64,000 bases of DNA, from the NCBI RefSeq assembly GCF_963662255.1, contig NC_085047.1, positions 92,562,259 through 92,626,258 of the forward strand. Direction: 5' to 3'. This document shows positions 23,266 to 36,330 of this stretch, one piece after another; position 1 is the stretch's first letter; each line of letters starts with the position of its first letter. The position numbers and the translations under genes are program-made. The notes below the pieces were generated by a model, which did no database searches, was not told the DNA's origin, and saw only the letters and a program-made list of their open reading frames with translations. Source of the stretch: Cinclus cinclus (lineage: Eukaryota; Chordata; Aves; Passeriformes; Cinclidae).

Positions 23266-26200
23266 GAGATCACAGGGTTCAGTGTGCACCCCAAAGTCTC
23301 TTAAAACTTCTGGAATGTCCACAGGGGATTTGTGGCCCCACCTGCAGTTTTCTGGGCTGAAGAGTGTGATCTGAAGGATGGGTCCAGCTGCACATATTGT
23401 AGTTCTAGAGGGATCCAGGGCAGGTTGCCAAGTATGATTCTCTACTGACCTTTCCTGTATTTCCTCCAGAGGCCTCCAGAGCACTACAGCAACTATCTTC
23501 TCAGTATCTTCTAGTTCTCAGTATCTCCCTGCATGTCATACCCATCCTCAACCTCACATGCTGTCTTTGTACCAAGGGATTAGCTGTTTCCTTGCCATTG
23601 AAAACAACGATACCAAAGATTAGCATGTAGTCTGCTGAAAAGCTGGCATCTTGAACATCTTGAATAAGGAATGCTGTCCCTATTCTGATTTGCACCTTCT
23701 ATGGGTAGGTAATTTATCTATGGTAAGAAATAACACCTCACTTGCGACTGCTAGGAGAGCTCTTGCCCTCATTACTCACATAATATTCAAATAAGCTTCT
23801 TCTAGCTCTCTCCACTTCAGCAGAAAGCTCCTCCTAAAAATTTACAGTTAATCTCATCAGATTTTTTGGGGGGGTTTTCTGTTATATCTCCAAAGATTCT
23901 GAACACAGTTAAGATGCTAGTGTATTGAAACCACCACCTCAGATGGTGCAGAAACTGTCACTCTCTCCTCATCTGCATGTCATGTCTACTGTATTCTCGT
24001 GGACTTACTGGGTGGAGCTCAGCCCTGGAACAGGATACTTAGATATGTGCATGTAGGAGCCCTTGTGGTCAGCTGCATCCAGTGCATACAATCAGTGGAA
24101 GGGCAGGATGGTTTGGCATCCTCAGGCATGGATCATCTATCAAAACTCTCTGATAGGGTCACAGTGCACAAGTGGGAAATCTACACTAATACATGTACAC
24201 ATGTTGATAGCTATTAAGGAATTCTAAGACCATATTGGACCAAAAAAATAAGCAAAACAGGAATTCTTCCTATAGTTATCAGGCCAAAAGTTTTTGCTCC
24301 TTTGAAGTATGAGCTGCCTGGAGAAGCTAAAGAATGGTTATCAGTGCCTTATAATCTGATAAGCACCACCACTGAAGCTGGTGCTGGTCATGGTGGACCA
24401 CATCTGCAGTAGTCACAACCAGCAACTCTTCATTTCTGTTGTCCTTAGAAGGTTCTAATGCAGGACTAGACAATATGCAAAGAATGACCAAGCCTTTCCA
24501 CAGCCTTTTACAGTTCATATGGGAAATTGCACCATTACAAATCACTTCTGTATACTTGGTTTCTATTCCTTCCTACGCCATTTCTGTCTTGTTTCCTGGA
24601 CACAAATTGTCAGAATGAAAAGAGAAAAAGCTCAGAACAACAACAAAAGAATCCCTCTAAAACCCCCAACCCAAAGTATTACACTCTGTCGAAACGAAGT
24701 GTCAGTAGGCATCAGACTTCTGACTCCATGAGGATCAAAGAGAAGATTTTTGCTGTCTGTCTCCTGTACTTCATCATTCAGTAAATTTAGCATATGAATC
24801 TGGAATTATATTTTGTCCTTTAGTTGTTTAATATGCTGTCACAGCCCTTGGAATATGGGTCAAAATACTGCTCTAACCATCAGAATGCAGGACAAGCTAG
24901 TCACCTGGATTAGATACAGAGAGACACTTGTTTGCAACTCTTCTGTAACACATAGATTTGCTTTCTCACTGCCCAGAAGTAAATTCAAGCACATCATTCA
25001 TGTACTGGGTGAGTGAAAGGATGGAACAATGGCCTCTCACCTTTTCAAAAAGGAGAAGAGTGATGGGCTCTCCATTTTTTATGACACAAAATGAGATGCA
25101 TCTTATTTGGTCTGATTTGATTTCAAACGTAATTGTATTTTTTACTCACTGTGGCCTAAGTACTTTCACACACAGTGAGTGCAAACAGGCTGTCCTTTTG
25201 AGGTAGGGGTTGCAGGGCTACAGAGAAGGTATCAAAAGACTTGTGTCCTGACACATCCATGCAATCATACAAGAAGTTTAAATCCTCTGGAGATAACTGT
25301 GATAAAGAGTAGTTTCTGAATATTTTAAATTGGGAGCAACTTAAGATACTGGCATCTTCAAACCAGTGCAAAATATCTTAGTCTTATTGGGATATTTTTT
25401 CATGGGATTTGTGTGATTGTAGAGCCTTGGATATTCAGACTGAATTGGCACAACTTCCTTCATTTCACTCTGAAACGCCAAACCAAATACATTCTCTTCT
25501 TACTTATAAGTACAGTTTGAAAGGGAATCTCACTGTTGCTGCCACTCCAGGTACAAGGACAGAGTATTTGTAAACATTTAATTACCCACTTTGTAAAACC
25601 TAAACTAATGTTTTATAGGAAAAATCAAATCATGATGTTTCTGAAGAGGAGCATGTTAAGAATTTTATTGCTTTGATTTTCTTCCAGCAGTGCCTAATGT
25701 CTAAATGACATAGACTTAAACCACTTCCAAAAGCTTTTGGCTTGAGTAGGCCATGCCAACCATTTAACCAATAATCTTTTCCTTCCACACCTATATTTTT
25801 TCCTGTCATGTGGAATATGCTATGTTTGGTATTAATTTTCTGCAATTCTTTGGGTAAAACGATCAACAATGTTTTTATCCTACCATCTTTTCTTCTGAAC
25901 ACCATCTATTGTACCTGGCTAATAACGTGTAGTATGAAAATTTAAGCAGTTAATGTCAGTTCTCAATGTTTCTCAAGAGTCCTTTTGGTTTTAGACACCC
26001 ACACATGGTCTCTTTTTGTAAAAAGAGGTATTTTTCCTTTAATCCCCCATACACCATTTGTTAAATCCTCAGTGAGCTGAGGGTTTTACACCAGCAGGAT
26101 GGATACACATGGATACTCTGAAAGCAGCCATTAGAGCAAATCATAAATTGGCTAACAGAGTGGTAAAGGTGCATTGAGTTCTAAAATACCTCCACATCTT

Positions 26201-28143
26201 GGATCTTAAAGTTCTCCTAAAACACTCCATTAGTACAGTTTTGACTTCACTGTCAGTAACAAAATTGCAAACATTACATTACAAATTGCTGGAAAACCTG
26301 TTAGGAAAATTCTTTAAGCCTCTCAGTCTGAAATGGCTGAACTTCAGTTCTTTTAGCAACAAATTCTTTGAAAGGCCTCTGAGCCTTCATCGTCCATCTT
26401 ATCTGTTGATCCCAAACCCCAGGAACGTTATGTATATACATATATATGTGTATATATATATATATATATCACATATGTCATTGGTACAATGTAGTTGAAA
26501 CTTGCAGCTGTGCTTGGAGAATCACTGTAAACCCAAACTGGGCTTCCCATTGTGCAGCTCCACGAAATACTTCTGCCTGCTTTAAAATGCACTTGAGCTC
26601 CCTTGTGTAAAGTGGAGGCCAACAGTCTGCTTGTTGGATGGTCGAAGCCTCACTACTGCTATTCATTTGGCTTTTCAAAACACAGAGTTCACTCCTCCCA
26701 GAATTATTATCAGGTCAGTACTAAAATTTCTTTAACAGGAACATTCCTGTAGCCAACACCATGGTTTATTTGGCTTCTTGATGGAGGATGGAAGATCTGC
26801 TGAGAAGAAGTTGCCTGAGACCCCATTCAACAAACCCTTGCAAAAGATGCTTGGAACTTCTGCTCTTGAAGCCAGAAGTAAAGAGAGCAGGAGGTTCTCT
26901 GTACAGCTTGAGGAACAGAAAGGACATTTGGGACTTTGTTTGCTTTGATCCTGCAAGGAAAGACCAGCCTGTCAGTGGTTTAATACTGAGTCAGGAGGAT
27001 TTGGGGCTGTTGTTTGTCTTGACTGGAAAGAAAGGGAATTTAGGATTTGGAAAGGGGACTGACTCTCCTTCTGAAGCAGATTTCACTTAATGATGTTGAG
27101 ATGTCAGCATTACATCTTATGATTGCCGAATTCTTTCCATTATATGATATTGTTTTCTTCTCTCCATAATTCTTCCAAGTTTCTGTGACTTGGTATAAAT
27201 ATTTTTTTTTGCGTGCACTCTGCAAGTCCCTGAATACTTTTAAGAGAGGCAAGGCTTTCCTGAGAATGATGTTAGAAGAGGTTTTTCTGATCCCTTTCAA
27301 CTCTTTTTATAGAAATGTCCATTTCTTCACCATTTTTATGGCTTTGAGTAGGTATTCAGTTTGTCATGAGACATGATCTAGGAATAAGGAGGGGTTCTTT
27401 TTGCCCCATGAAATTGTGTATGGATCAGAACAAGACAGGAAGAACTTCACAATTTTCTCTGTCATGGGCCTGGTCTATCAAAAGTGGTGACTCATCTCAC
27501 GTATCTCAGATTTTGCCTTTCTGATTTGAGACGTGGAGAAAGCTGGGAACTAGAATTTTTAGATATATTTTTAAAAATATATCATTTAAATATAAAAATA
27601 TTTATTTAAGGTGTAAGTAAACTTTTCCGAAATATTCCTGCATCCTGCTCAATATTTCCTTTTCTACTGCATTATTTTAGTTCCATTTTTGATGTAGGAA
27701 TTGACCTACCTATGTAGTTTTTCCTTTAGCAATTTTTATTTTATATGTCTGTATTTTATGCTGTGAAAAAAGAACCTGTCTTCACTTGAAGTTATTCCAT
27801 CTCCAATTACATATGAACATTTATCTCTGTATGTGTGCTTATTTAAAATTAAGTGTTCTAAAGTACTTAATGAGATTGCATTTAAAATAATCCTAAGTAT
27901 GCCTATATGCCTATCGTAATACTTGAGGATAAGAAACCTTAATTCTTTTTGTTCATGTATTTGTCCTGAAAGTAGAACTTCTTATAAAGTGAGAGAAATG
28001 TTGTTGGACCTGCTAGGGAGTCAGCTTTTCAAATCCCAGCCTGAACTCTGACAGGAAGAAATGAAAACATGAAATATCCTCTACAAGTTTGTCTGAATCA
28101 GTATATATATTTATTTATGATTTTAAAACTAGCATTTTGCCTT
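23266..28143. other. Unique DNA with one TA microsatellite, no gene seen
   Basis: A long AT-rich stretch without recognisable repeats apart from the TA tract at 26.43 kb. A 100-codon frame at 26788-27090 has no recognised homology. Nothing supports an exon. Confidence 0.45.
26430..26476. repeat. TA/TG microsatellite
   Basis: An alternating purine-pyrimidine tract with a pure (TA)n core of about ten units and ATG/ACA interruptions at its edges. Confidence 0.9.
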
Positions 28144-28215
28144 TGACTATATAATCTTATTCTTAAACATAAGATATAGTCATATTCTTAAGCATAGCAA
28201 AAAGCCATGCTTAGG
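28144..28215. repeat. Two adjacent hairpin-forming inverted repeats
   Basis: The first (28144-28182) pairs TGACTATA...TCTTA with TAAGA-TATAGTCA, with a three-base bulge and a loop of about ten bases. The second (28187-28215) pairs CTTAAGCATAGC with GCCATGCTTAGG around a five-base A-rich loop, 10 of 12 positions matching. Both share a 'ttcttaa' string. Confidence 0.7.
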
Positions 28216-30997
28216 CTGGAAAAAGAGGGATTGCAATTATGTAAATCTTTCAATCCTATATAAATACAGCCTATCTACAGAAGCTTGTTAAATCTCTCTC
28301 AGTTGCAGAAGTGGTGCTCATCAAGCCAGCAAACATTATATATGTTTTCTGGAAATACAGCATTATGACCAAGCTCAAACTAAAACTCACAACTCAAACT
28401 CTGGCTATTGGATATGAATCTGTTAAAGATGTCACAAATTATTTACTGTAAACATAAACAATAATATTCGATGTTGTTTGAAATTTTCAAATAAATCTGA
28501 AATACTACAAATATTCAGTGGACAGAAAAGAACACATTTCTTCATGTAACTAGTAACTGTTAATTATTTGTCTCCATTAAATAAAAAGAACACCTGAAAC
28601 TTGTTTTCATACTCTTTTGCTGATATTGGCTAAAGGTCCTTTTATACTTTACAAAACTTTTTAGGGAGGGGGAATTTTCATAGCAAGTAAGATAAACAAC
28701 TAGTTCTGAGACTTCATTACACCACTGTGTTGAGAGATGCTCAAAAGATGTACATGGAGTATTTTAATTGTACCATTTTGTACATCACCTCCCTTCTGGA
28801 TACCTCACAGGTTCACTTCAGGCTCTCTCTCTGGCTGCTGACCTGACAGAAATGTTTATACTTTGGATGCTTCAGAGCTGCCATTCTTCAAAATTGCCTG
28901 TAGCTCTATTTGCTCAGTTCTGCATGCAAGAGGAAGACTGACTCTAATTTTCACCCTGTTATGTGTATGTTTGCTCGTTGTTTGTATTTGTTGTACTTCT
29001 ATTCTGGGCTTTCATCCAATACCTTTTATTAACATTTTTTCTTGGCTGTCTTTCCCATTCCACATCCTATTTTTAATTTATTTTTATTTTTAACTTATTT
29101 CAACACTTGTAATTTTTTTGCACATCTTGCAGTCTCTTTCAGTGTTTACTGGAGCTGTTTCCTTCACAGCATTCCTCAGTAAAGACTCCACGTCACAATA
29201 ACAATGTTCCATTTAAGCCCTTTGAAGAAATTTTTTTTTTACCATCATCCACTGACATAGGATCTCCCTGTTATAAACTTTGAAATGAAACGTATTCAGC
29301 TGAAAAGTTGTTTCTTGGCCAGGGATTTAATTTGCATTGAACAGAAATAAGGTTCTAAGCTTCTTCAGTGGAGCCCTTTTCCACTTTCTGACAAAGTACT
29401 GGAAAAATGTTGCAGCTGAGCCTGGGACACTAATGATAGATTTTTGTATTTGTACTACTGGTCTAAAAGTCTAGTTTGGTTTCCTTTCAGATTTAGAGAG
29501 CTAGAGAGACAGATCAGTCCAACCATCCACACTTCTAACTAACTCTGGTTAACCTCCACCTTCTATTAGGGTCTTGTTCCATTTCCTCATGGACTAGGAA
29601 GAAGCCATAGGGATTTGAAACCCTGTGAACTGGAAGACTGGCAAACAGGCACAGAAGGATACGAGGTGCCTGCGTACTGGGGGCTGTCTCATCCTGACCT
29701 GTGTCTAACAAACCCTTCTTCACAGAGATGGACTTCTTGACAGGTAGAAACCATGGAGGCTGTTGTCCTGTTCAGAAGCATTGTCCTTGTGACCTGACTG
29801 GATCATCCACCTTTTTGTGCCCTGGATACATTTCCATGGCTGGGAAGGTACAGGATACTGTTACAGTTCAGGTCCCCCTTTGCCCCAAATCCCTGCTTCA
29901 GCTGGCATGGGATTCTGACTTGCGGAAGCTGTGTCAGATGCCTGGCCAAACATAGGTCTGCCTAATTCCAGCATTACTGGAGCTTTTGACATTGATTCAT
30001 TCTTACTGTTTAATTAGGGCCCCCAAATCATCTTGGTGTCCAACTCCTACCTCATCAGCCTCTGCTTCAGTCTGGTGGGAGCCACTCCGTGCACTGGGGA
30101 GCACCAGGTAACAAGGGGGCTTTTCATTCACTTTCTCTCTGTCTCTTCAAATAACAAAGGTAAAACAAGTCAAGAGGACAAGGGAACAAGTCAAGGGAAG
30201 GTTCTGGAGTACATCCAGTAGAAAGAGTTGTACAATACGCATTCAGTAACCACAAGCAACTAAAGCAGCTGGTAACAAATCCATGGTTTCCAGTCACTAA
30301 AATGTATGTGAGAAAAGTAAAGATACATGTTTTTAAGAAAATTCTATAATTATGCCACAGGAATTGTAGGGTATTGCCAGGGCAACGTCTGAGAAAAATG
30401 CACAGTATGCCAGAGATCTTATATTTGACAGTCAACAAAGAAACCAAGATGTAACAGGGGCAAATCCTTATCCCAGGTATAAGATGTATATCTGTTTTGT
30501 CACCTTTCCCTTTATTTTGTGATTCCATGTGTCCTGCTTCTTGTAGGGTAGATCTTGATTCATCCAGTCCAGGAGGATCATCGTTGTTGCCCATCAAAAG
30601 CCTGACTGAGTTTAAGAGGAATATGTGAGCAAACTCTCTAAGTTTTAATCTGAGCAAGTTTCTTAATCAAGCAGCTCCAGAGCTGGTGCTGAAGAAGTAA
30701 TCTGCAGGAACATGTATACCCTGGGGGAAGAGAGATTTGATTTCTTGGTGAACATTTGCCTGTTTTTCCATGAAGCACTGGCAGTACAGGAGTGCTTATT
30801 ACCTACCCTATGTCGATCTTCAGTGAGGTGTGGTGAGATAGGCATTGCCTTACTGACTTCTGGAGTGGAGTTTTTCCTCTTCCTGGGTGTATCCTTGGGG
30901 CTGACAGGAAAACCACTAGAATGTATGCCAGCTGAGATGTGCCATGCTGGGACAAAACACTTCCAGGGCTGTGTCTACACTAGCACAGCTCAACAGT

Positions 30998-31020
30998 ACT
31001 GCTGTGTGGAGTACAGCAGT
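30998..31020. repeat. Perfect 8-bp inverted repeat with 7-base loop
   Basis: ACTGCTGT is followed seven bases later by its exact reverse complement ACAGCAGT. This is short enough to be fortuitous. Confidence 0.8.
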
Positions 31021-32751
31021 TAAATGATTTGAAATCCATCTCCCTCATTTCTTCTTCCTCCCCAGGACAGAAGAGGTCAACAGGCACTTGAAGAGGGATT
31101 CCCCACATTTAATTGTTCAGCAGTTTCTAGCAAGACACTTTCAATGGAAGACTCTTGACTCTGAGGTTCTCTTCCAAGGAAACCCAGAATCGGTTCATTG
31201 ACCTGTGGGGCACAGACAGGCTTTCACCTGAAGCAGAAACGGACAAGTTGGTTTTGTTTTGGAATTACACACAGAGAAATGAGAAAACCATTGAGAAGCG
31301 GTGATTTGGTGAACTTTGTGCATCAATTCTGTGCTAAGAACATTATACACAAAATGGAAATTGAATCACTGGTAACAGAAAATGCATATTAGCTCCCCAC
31401 CTCCATTGTCTAGTTTGTTTTGAGCTCACAGTTTTTAAAGATGGATTAAATTGTGGTTCCCTGTATTCCTTTGCTTATGCTACTACCACCCCTAAAGTCT
31501 CAGCCTCTCAAAAATGGAACAAAAAGCAACTGAATGTCTTATCCCCACTGGCCATTCCATTAGATTTTGTTTTGGATAATGACATTAAAAATCACTCTAC
31601 AGCATAAATATTGGCAGAAAATATGTTCTCATAATCTGGGTGACCATGATGTCCTAATTTGAATAAAACATTCTGAAATCCATTAGTGTTTCATGGACTC
31701 CAAACGTCAAAGAGCATCAGAAAATCCACTCCTCCTCTTCTCCCTCATATTTTTCATTATCTTAGCTTATCCATGTAAGAGTCATTCAGTGTAATTTACT
31801 CTGTGATGGATAGACTGAACAAATCTGATACCGTTGTCTTCTGCTGTGGGTTATTACTGAATTAGACTTGCAGGCAGAAGAATCTGAATGTCAAGCAATG
31901 CCAGAACTTATGATTTATCATTTCATCTTTCTCTCCACATTACAATCCAAGCTTGTAAGTATCTGCATCTCCAGTGACTTCATTGATTTCTGACTTCACT
32001 AAAGATCTGTCAAAGAGAAATCCTGCTCTTTCACATTGGCGGGAGCTTACAAACCACAGGTGAGAACAATCTCATGGTAATACCAATGATCATGAATTGG
32101 AATCTAATGGAAAATAATCCATGCATGTGCCAAAATTAAAGCAGAGAATTTTATCTTCTACAAAGAAGTCTATGTGGAATACAGAAGTAGGCTGGTGATT
32201 TTTTTATCTATTTTTTATTTTATCTGAAATTTTATTTAAATTATTTTAACTGGCTTTGGTAAAGAGTAGAGACTCTTTGAGAACTCCTGGGCTACAGCTG
32301 AATTGGAGAGCGAAAAAGTGTTTCCAGGCTCCTAGGTTGGGATGCAAACTAGCTGCATTTTAAGTCTCTGTTGGAGTGAGATGTATGAGCCCATTGTAAC
32401 ATTGCTCCTTCTCTAGCAAAGCAAATTTTGTATATAGGCTAAAGAGGAGCTACACCACATTCTATAAGATGCCCTCTGCCGACGAGAAGTATCCAGCCAG
32501 GAGGGAGACTTTGCCAAAGCAAACAAGTGCAGAGATGCAAGCTGTGGCTGTGTTATTCATGTCATGGTAATGAGAAAATTAAGTTATCTTCAAACCCAGT
32601 AACTTGAAGCAGCTTGAGAGGTGAGTTTCAGAAAGAATTAAGAAGGGAGAGAAGACTTTTAATTACTTCATTAATTATTTTGGATTAGCAGATACTGCCA
32701 ACTATCATGCCAGCAATATTGTTTTACATTTATAAAGCAGTTCATATTTTA

Positions 32752-32787
32752 CATGTACAAAGATGTACATATACAAAGATGTACATG
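32752..32787. repeat. Short tandem repeat of a 16-bp unit
   Basis: CATGTACAAAGATGTA is followed directly by CATATACAAAGATGTA and then CATG, giving 2.25 units with one difference. Confidence 0.85.
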
Positions 32788-33090
32788 CAGAGGCTCTGAC
32801 ATCTTATGCAGGAAAAGGCATGATATGTACAAGTCAGAATACCCCCAAATTGTTAGTGTCTGTAAATTTCCTTTTGCACTGAAACTCCAACTCATCAAGA
32901 TTCCCCCAAAGCCTCATGAAGGAATGAGGCTACAGAGTTTGGTTCTGGATTTCAGCAGCTCCTGGCTCTGTAATCTCTACTGATGCCTGTTCTTGGAGCA
33001 ATTTGCATTCCTAAGTGATTAAGGGATGCTTTGTCCTTCAGGTTTTGTAGGTCGTTTCATTATTAGAAGCTTGCAATATTTTTGCCATAC

Positions 33091-33125
33091 TTTCTCTTTT
33101 TTCTTTCTTTCTTTCTCTCTTTCTC
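33091..33125. repeat. (CTTT)n pyrimidine tract
   Basis: A pyrimidine-only tract containing five CTTT units, followed by an A-rich stretch. Confidence 0.85.
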
Positions 33126-33769
33126 AAAAAAAACCCCAACTAAAACCAAACCTGATCTTTTTATCTAGTACCTTAGAAGAGTCATTGGTGGGATCAGAAG
33201 CTTTAATGGAGCTGTTTATCGTAGTTCAAATCATCTCTAGCAGCATCTTCCTGGAGCTATAACAATGGAAAGGTATTTTATAGCTTTAAGCATAATAGTG
33301 TCATATGGAAAAAAAAACCCTTATTGTTTCAAACTGTTTATCAGACTTAAAGAGCACACTAGAGAGACATTTTTATATATATTTAACTCAATACTTAATA
33401 AGAACAGAAATAGACCAAAGAACAATCTTTACCTAAATTACTGAGCTTCCTGGACTTCTTACCTCTTTTGTGTTTGAATGCATGCAGACAGTTTGAAAAC
33501 AATCCACCACTCCTGACAAGAGTAATTATTTTAATCTTTGTTCTGGAAACATACTGCATTTACTCTTTGGTTATGGAGGAGCCAATTGGGAAACATTGGC
33601 AGCTCAAGTTTTCTTTTCAAGAAAAAGCCCCCATGTCCTGTACACAGGTCCTTGGCAGGAGCCCATTGGACACCTGTGCTCCCAAACCTGGCCTGCTAGA
33701 AGTGCCCACTACAGATGTCAGAGCTCTTTTGTTGACTTCCTATTAGGCGCCACTTAATGGATGTGAGCT
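33126..33769. other. Unique DNA, no gene seen
   Basis: No frame above 92 codons and no recognised repeat. Confidence 0.4.
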
Positions 33770-34050
33770 GAACACAGCTTTGCCTAAGCACTTATCAATA
33801 GACAGCAAACATTCTTCTTTCCATGGGCAAAGGGTCAAACTGTTTTGCCTGGCTATAAAGCTGTGCCAGATAATTGCTGGTGATTAGCAATTTTAATTAC
33901 CAGGTGCTAGGGGTCGTTTCTTGTGGAGTTTTTTTGCAGTTGTTGTAATTGGGCAGGCTGTCAATAGGTATGGCTTATTGTACACGTGGTGTGTATTTGT
34001 AGATACAGCGATCATCCTTTTAAAGCAGGTAAAATAAAGTCAGTGGCATA
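33770..34050. promoter_or_regulatory. Candidate enhancer-like conserved element
   Basis: A dense cluster of homeodomain- and GATA/Sox-like motifs in about 280 bases: CAATAG, CCAGATAATTGC, GATTAGCAATTTTAATTACC and GTAATTGGGC. A 7-bp inverted repeat, AATTGCT/AGCAATT with a 7-base spacer, lies at 33872-33892. No coding frame runs through it. The appearance matches deeply conserved non-coding elements, but conservation has not been tested. Confidence 0.3.
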
Positions 34051-35667
34051 ACTTGCTTCTGTTTGCATCTGATCAGCTGCATAGTGCTCCAACAGGTTTT
34101 GTGATAAAACTTGTCTGACATAGGAATCTTTAAAACAAATTGCTAAAGCAGCTTTTAATCCTCTTGTAAACATTTGTATGTACTATTGTTATTGAAGAGA
34201 GGCAATGATTTTAAAGTCTTTTCCTGCTACATTGGTGAAGTTGGAAATAAGCTTGTCAAACATGTTCTAACTCATTGGTTTTGCATGCAGACTTTTAGGG
34301 GGTTTCCAAAGAATCACAAAACCAATGGCACAATGAGCAGCAAACTAATCTTTTCCCATATTTGGCAACAAAATAGGTTCAAAATAAAAGTGAAACAAAA
34401 GACTTCTCTGTTCTTCCTCACAGCAGAGAGAAAGTAAGCAACTACAATACTTCAGTATCTGTTTTTACTAAAATTTCCGTGTATTTTCTTTTATCTACAA
34501 TATTCTACATCACAAGACTTGCAGACATAGTGAAGGTTTCTGAAAGATGAAAGTACTGTTTACTAATCTACTTGGGTTAGAAGAATAGGCTTGTTCTTCG
34601 AGGCAATGAAAAAGAATGAGTACCTCTGCAGTACAGAGTTCTAGCTCTGTTTTTATTTGTTTTGTAGTAATATCTTGTCATCTCTCAGCTCCCAACATAG
34701 CTTTGTTTTTTCCACTGATGGCTTGAAGGAGAAGCTCATGAAGAGGTGTGAAACTAGAGTCAGATCTTTTTTGTGTCAAAAATTGAAGGTGAGTTAATGC
34801 TTGAGATTGCTATATTGGTGCTTATGAAGTTCTTCGTTATGATACATTGCACAGCTACAGATTATCCATACTGATTCACATTCTTCCACCAGTTAATCAG
34901 AGCTTTGATATTATTGAAACTTGCATTTAAAAGAAAAGAAAAAAGAAAAAAATAAAATAAGAAAGTAGTTAAATAGTGCATGCAGAAGAATGTCTCTGGG
35001 AAAGGATGCCCCTGGGGAGAAGGATGCAGTTCCCAGGGTGCTCTCATCTCATGTTTCCATGACAGAACTATATCCTGTGAAAAACAGAGCTTTCTCCTTT
35101 CTGCTAACTCCAAAATCTGTGGACAAGCTGAAAACCCTAGTCCTGACAGTACTAAAAGGAAAGCTACAAACTGTTAAGACTCCTGAGAAGCAGGGCAGCC
35201 TGGAGCAGAATTTGATTTCCTTAAATTTCCTTTGTGCAGTGGGAGATGTAAGGCCCTGGTAGCAGATGCATCCATCAGGGGCAAAAAATGTTGGTCACAG
35301 GACTAACACATAATCACAATGAGTTGATCAGTTTTCACAAACAACCTTTGTTTCCAAGCCTGAAATCTAATCTTTACTGTTTCTTACCTCAGGTATGATG
35401 ACATTAGTTATACTTCCCTCTGTATCTTCAGCTGGAAATAAACCATTTTTCTTCCTACACTGTATTCTTGTTTGCGTAAAATCACAGGCTGAAGGGAAAG
35501 GGTTTTGAAAACCACTGATGCCAGTTTATTTTGGTTTCAACGTGGACTTACATTCCTTCTTTTTCCTGTCTCCTGATAATGGCAGTTCAAAAAGATGCAG
35601 AAATCAACACAAGACTGTCTGCTCCTGTTGCCAGAAGTTCACAAAACAGGTGTTTTCCTACCTCTAT
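34051..35667. other. Unique DNA up to the LTR, no gene seen
   Basis: AT-rich, with an A-rich low-complexity tract at about 34930-34963. Overlapping plus-strand frames at 34980-35262 (65 and 90 codons) are unrecognised. Confidence 0.4.
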
Positions 35668-35672
35668 GTATG
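35668..35672. repeat. Target-site duplication, left copy (GTATG)
   Basis: It matches GTATG at 37181-37185 on the other side of the LTR. A 3-bp GTA duplication with an intact terminal TG is the alternative reading. Confidence 0.6.
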
Positions 35673-35836
35673 AGTTGACTCTGGCTGGATGCCAGGCACT
35701 CACTGAAGCTCCTCTATCCCTCCCCTCTACAACTGGATGGGCCATAAAAAATATAATGAAGAATAAGAGCCAGGAGAGATCACTTACCAAATGCTAACCC
35801 GGGCAAAACTGATTCAGACTGGGGATATGCATTGAA

Positions 35837-35842
35837 TTTATT
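35837..35842 (-). terminator. Poly(A) signal AATAAA of the minus-strand LTR
   Basis: TTTATT on the plus strand, in the same relative position ('gttagtaataaattca') as the AATAAA of the plus-strand LTR copy at 45391. It would end transcripts made from the LTR. Confidence 0.6.
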
Positions 35843-36330
35843 ACTAACAAAATCAGACCAGGATGAAGAGAAGTAACATAAATCCTAAACACAGCTTTCC
35901 CCACCCAGGCCTCCTTCCAGGTCTAGCTCTTCCCCTCAGCAGCACAAGCAGACAGGGAGGAGGAGGTTACTGTCAGTTCATCACAAGTTGTTCCTGATGT
36001 TGCTCAGGGAGAAGAGTCCTTCCACTTCTCCAGCATGGAGTCCCTCCCATGGGAAACAGTTCCCCATGACCTTCACCAGCCTGAATCCATCCCACAGGCA
36101 ATGGTTCTTCACAAACTGATGCAATGTGGGTCACCCTTCCTTCAGGCATGACCTGCTCCAGTGTGGGTCCCCCACAGTGCCACCAATCCTACAAAGAAAC
36201 CTATTCCATCATGGGCTTCTCCATGGGTCTGCAGGTCCCTGCCAGGAGCCTGCTTCAGCCTGGGCCTCCCTTGGGGTCACAGCCTCCTCTCAGGTATCCA
36301 GCTCTGGCATGGATCTCCTCCATGGGCGGC

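Larger units (their letters stand above)
28216..33090. other. Unique DNA, no gene supported
   Basis: AT-rich at both ends and closer to average GC at 29.5-31.1 kb. The longest frame here (177 codons, minus strand, 30124-30657) is hydrophobic in its C-terminal half. It resembles nothing known and is within chance expectation for a window of this size. Two small structured repeats lie at 30998 and 32752. Confidence 0.4.

Noticed and set aside
30124..30657. 177-codon minus-strand frame
   Set aside because: It is the longest non-repeat frame, but one frame of this size is within chance expectation for 64 kb on both strands. No domain is recognised and the composition follows the local T-richness.
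30998..31020. 8-bp perfect hairpin as a small RNA gene
   Set aside because: The stem is too short for a microRNA precursor and would be expected by chance several times in this length of sequence.
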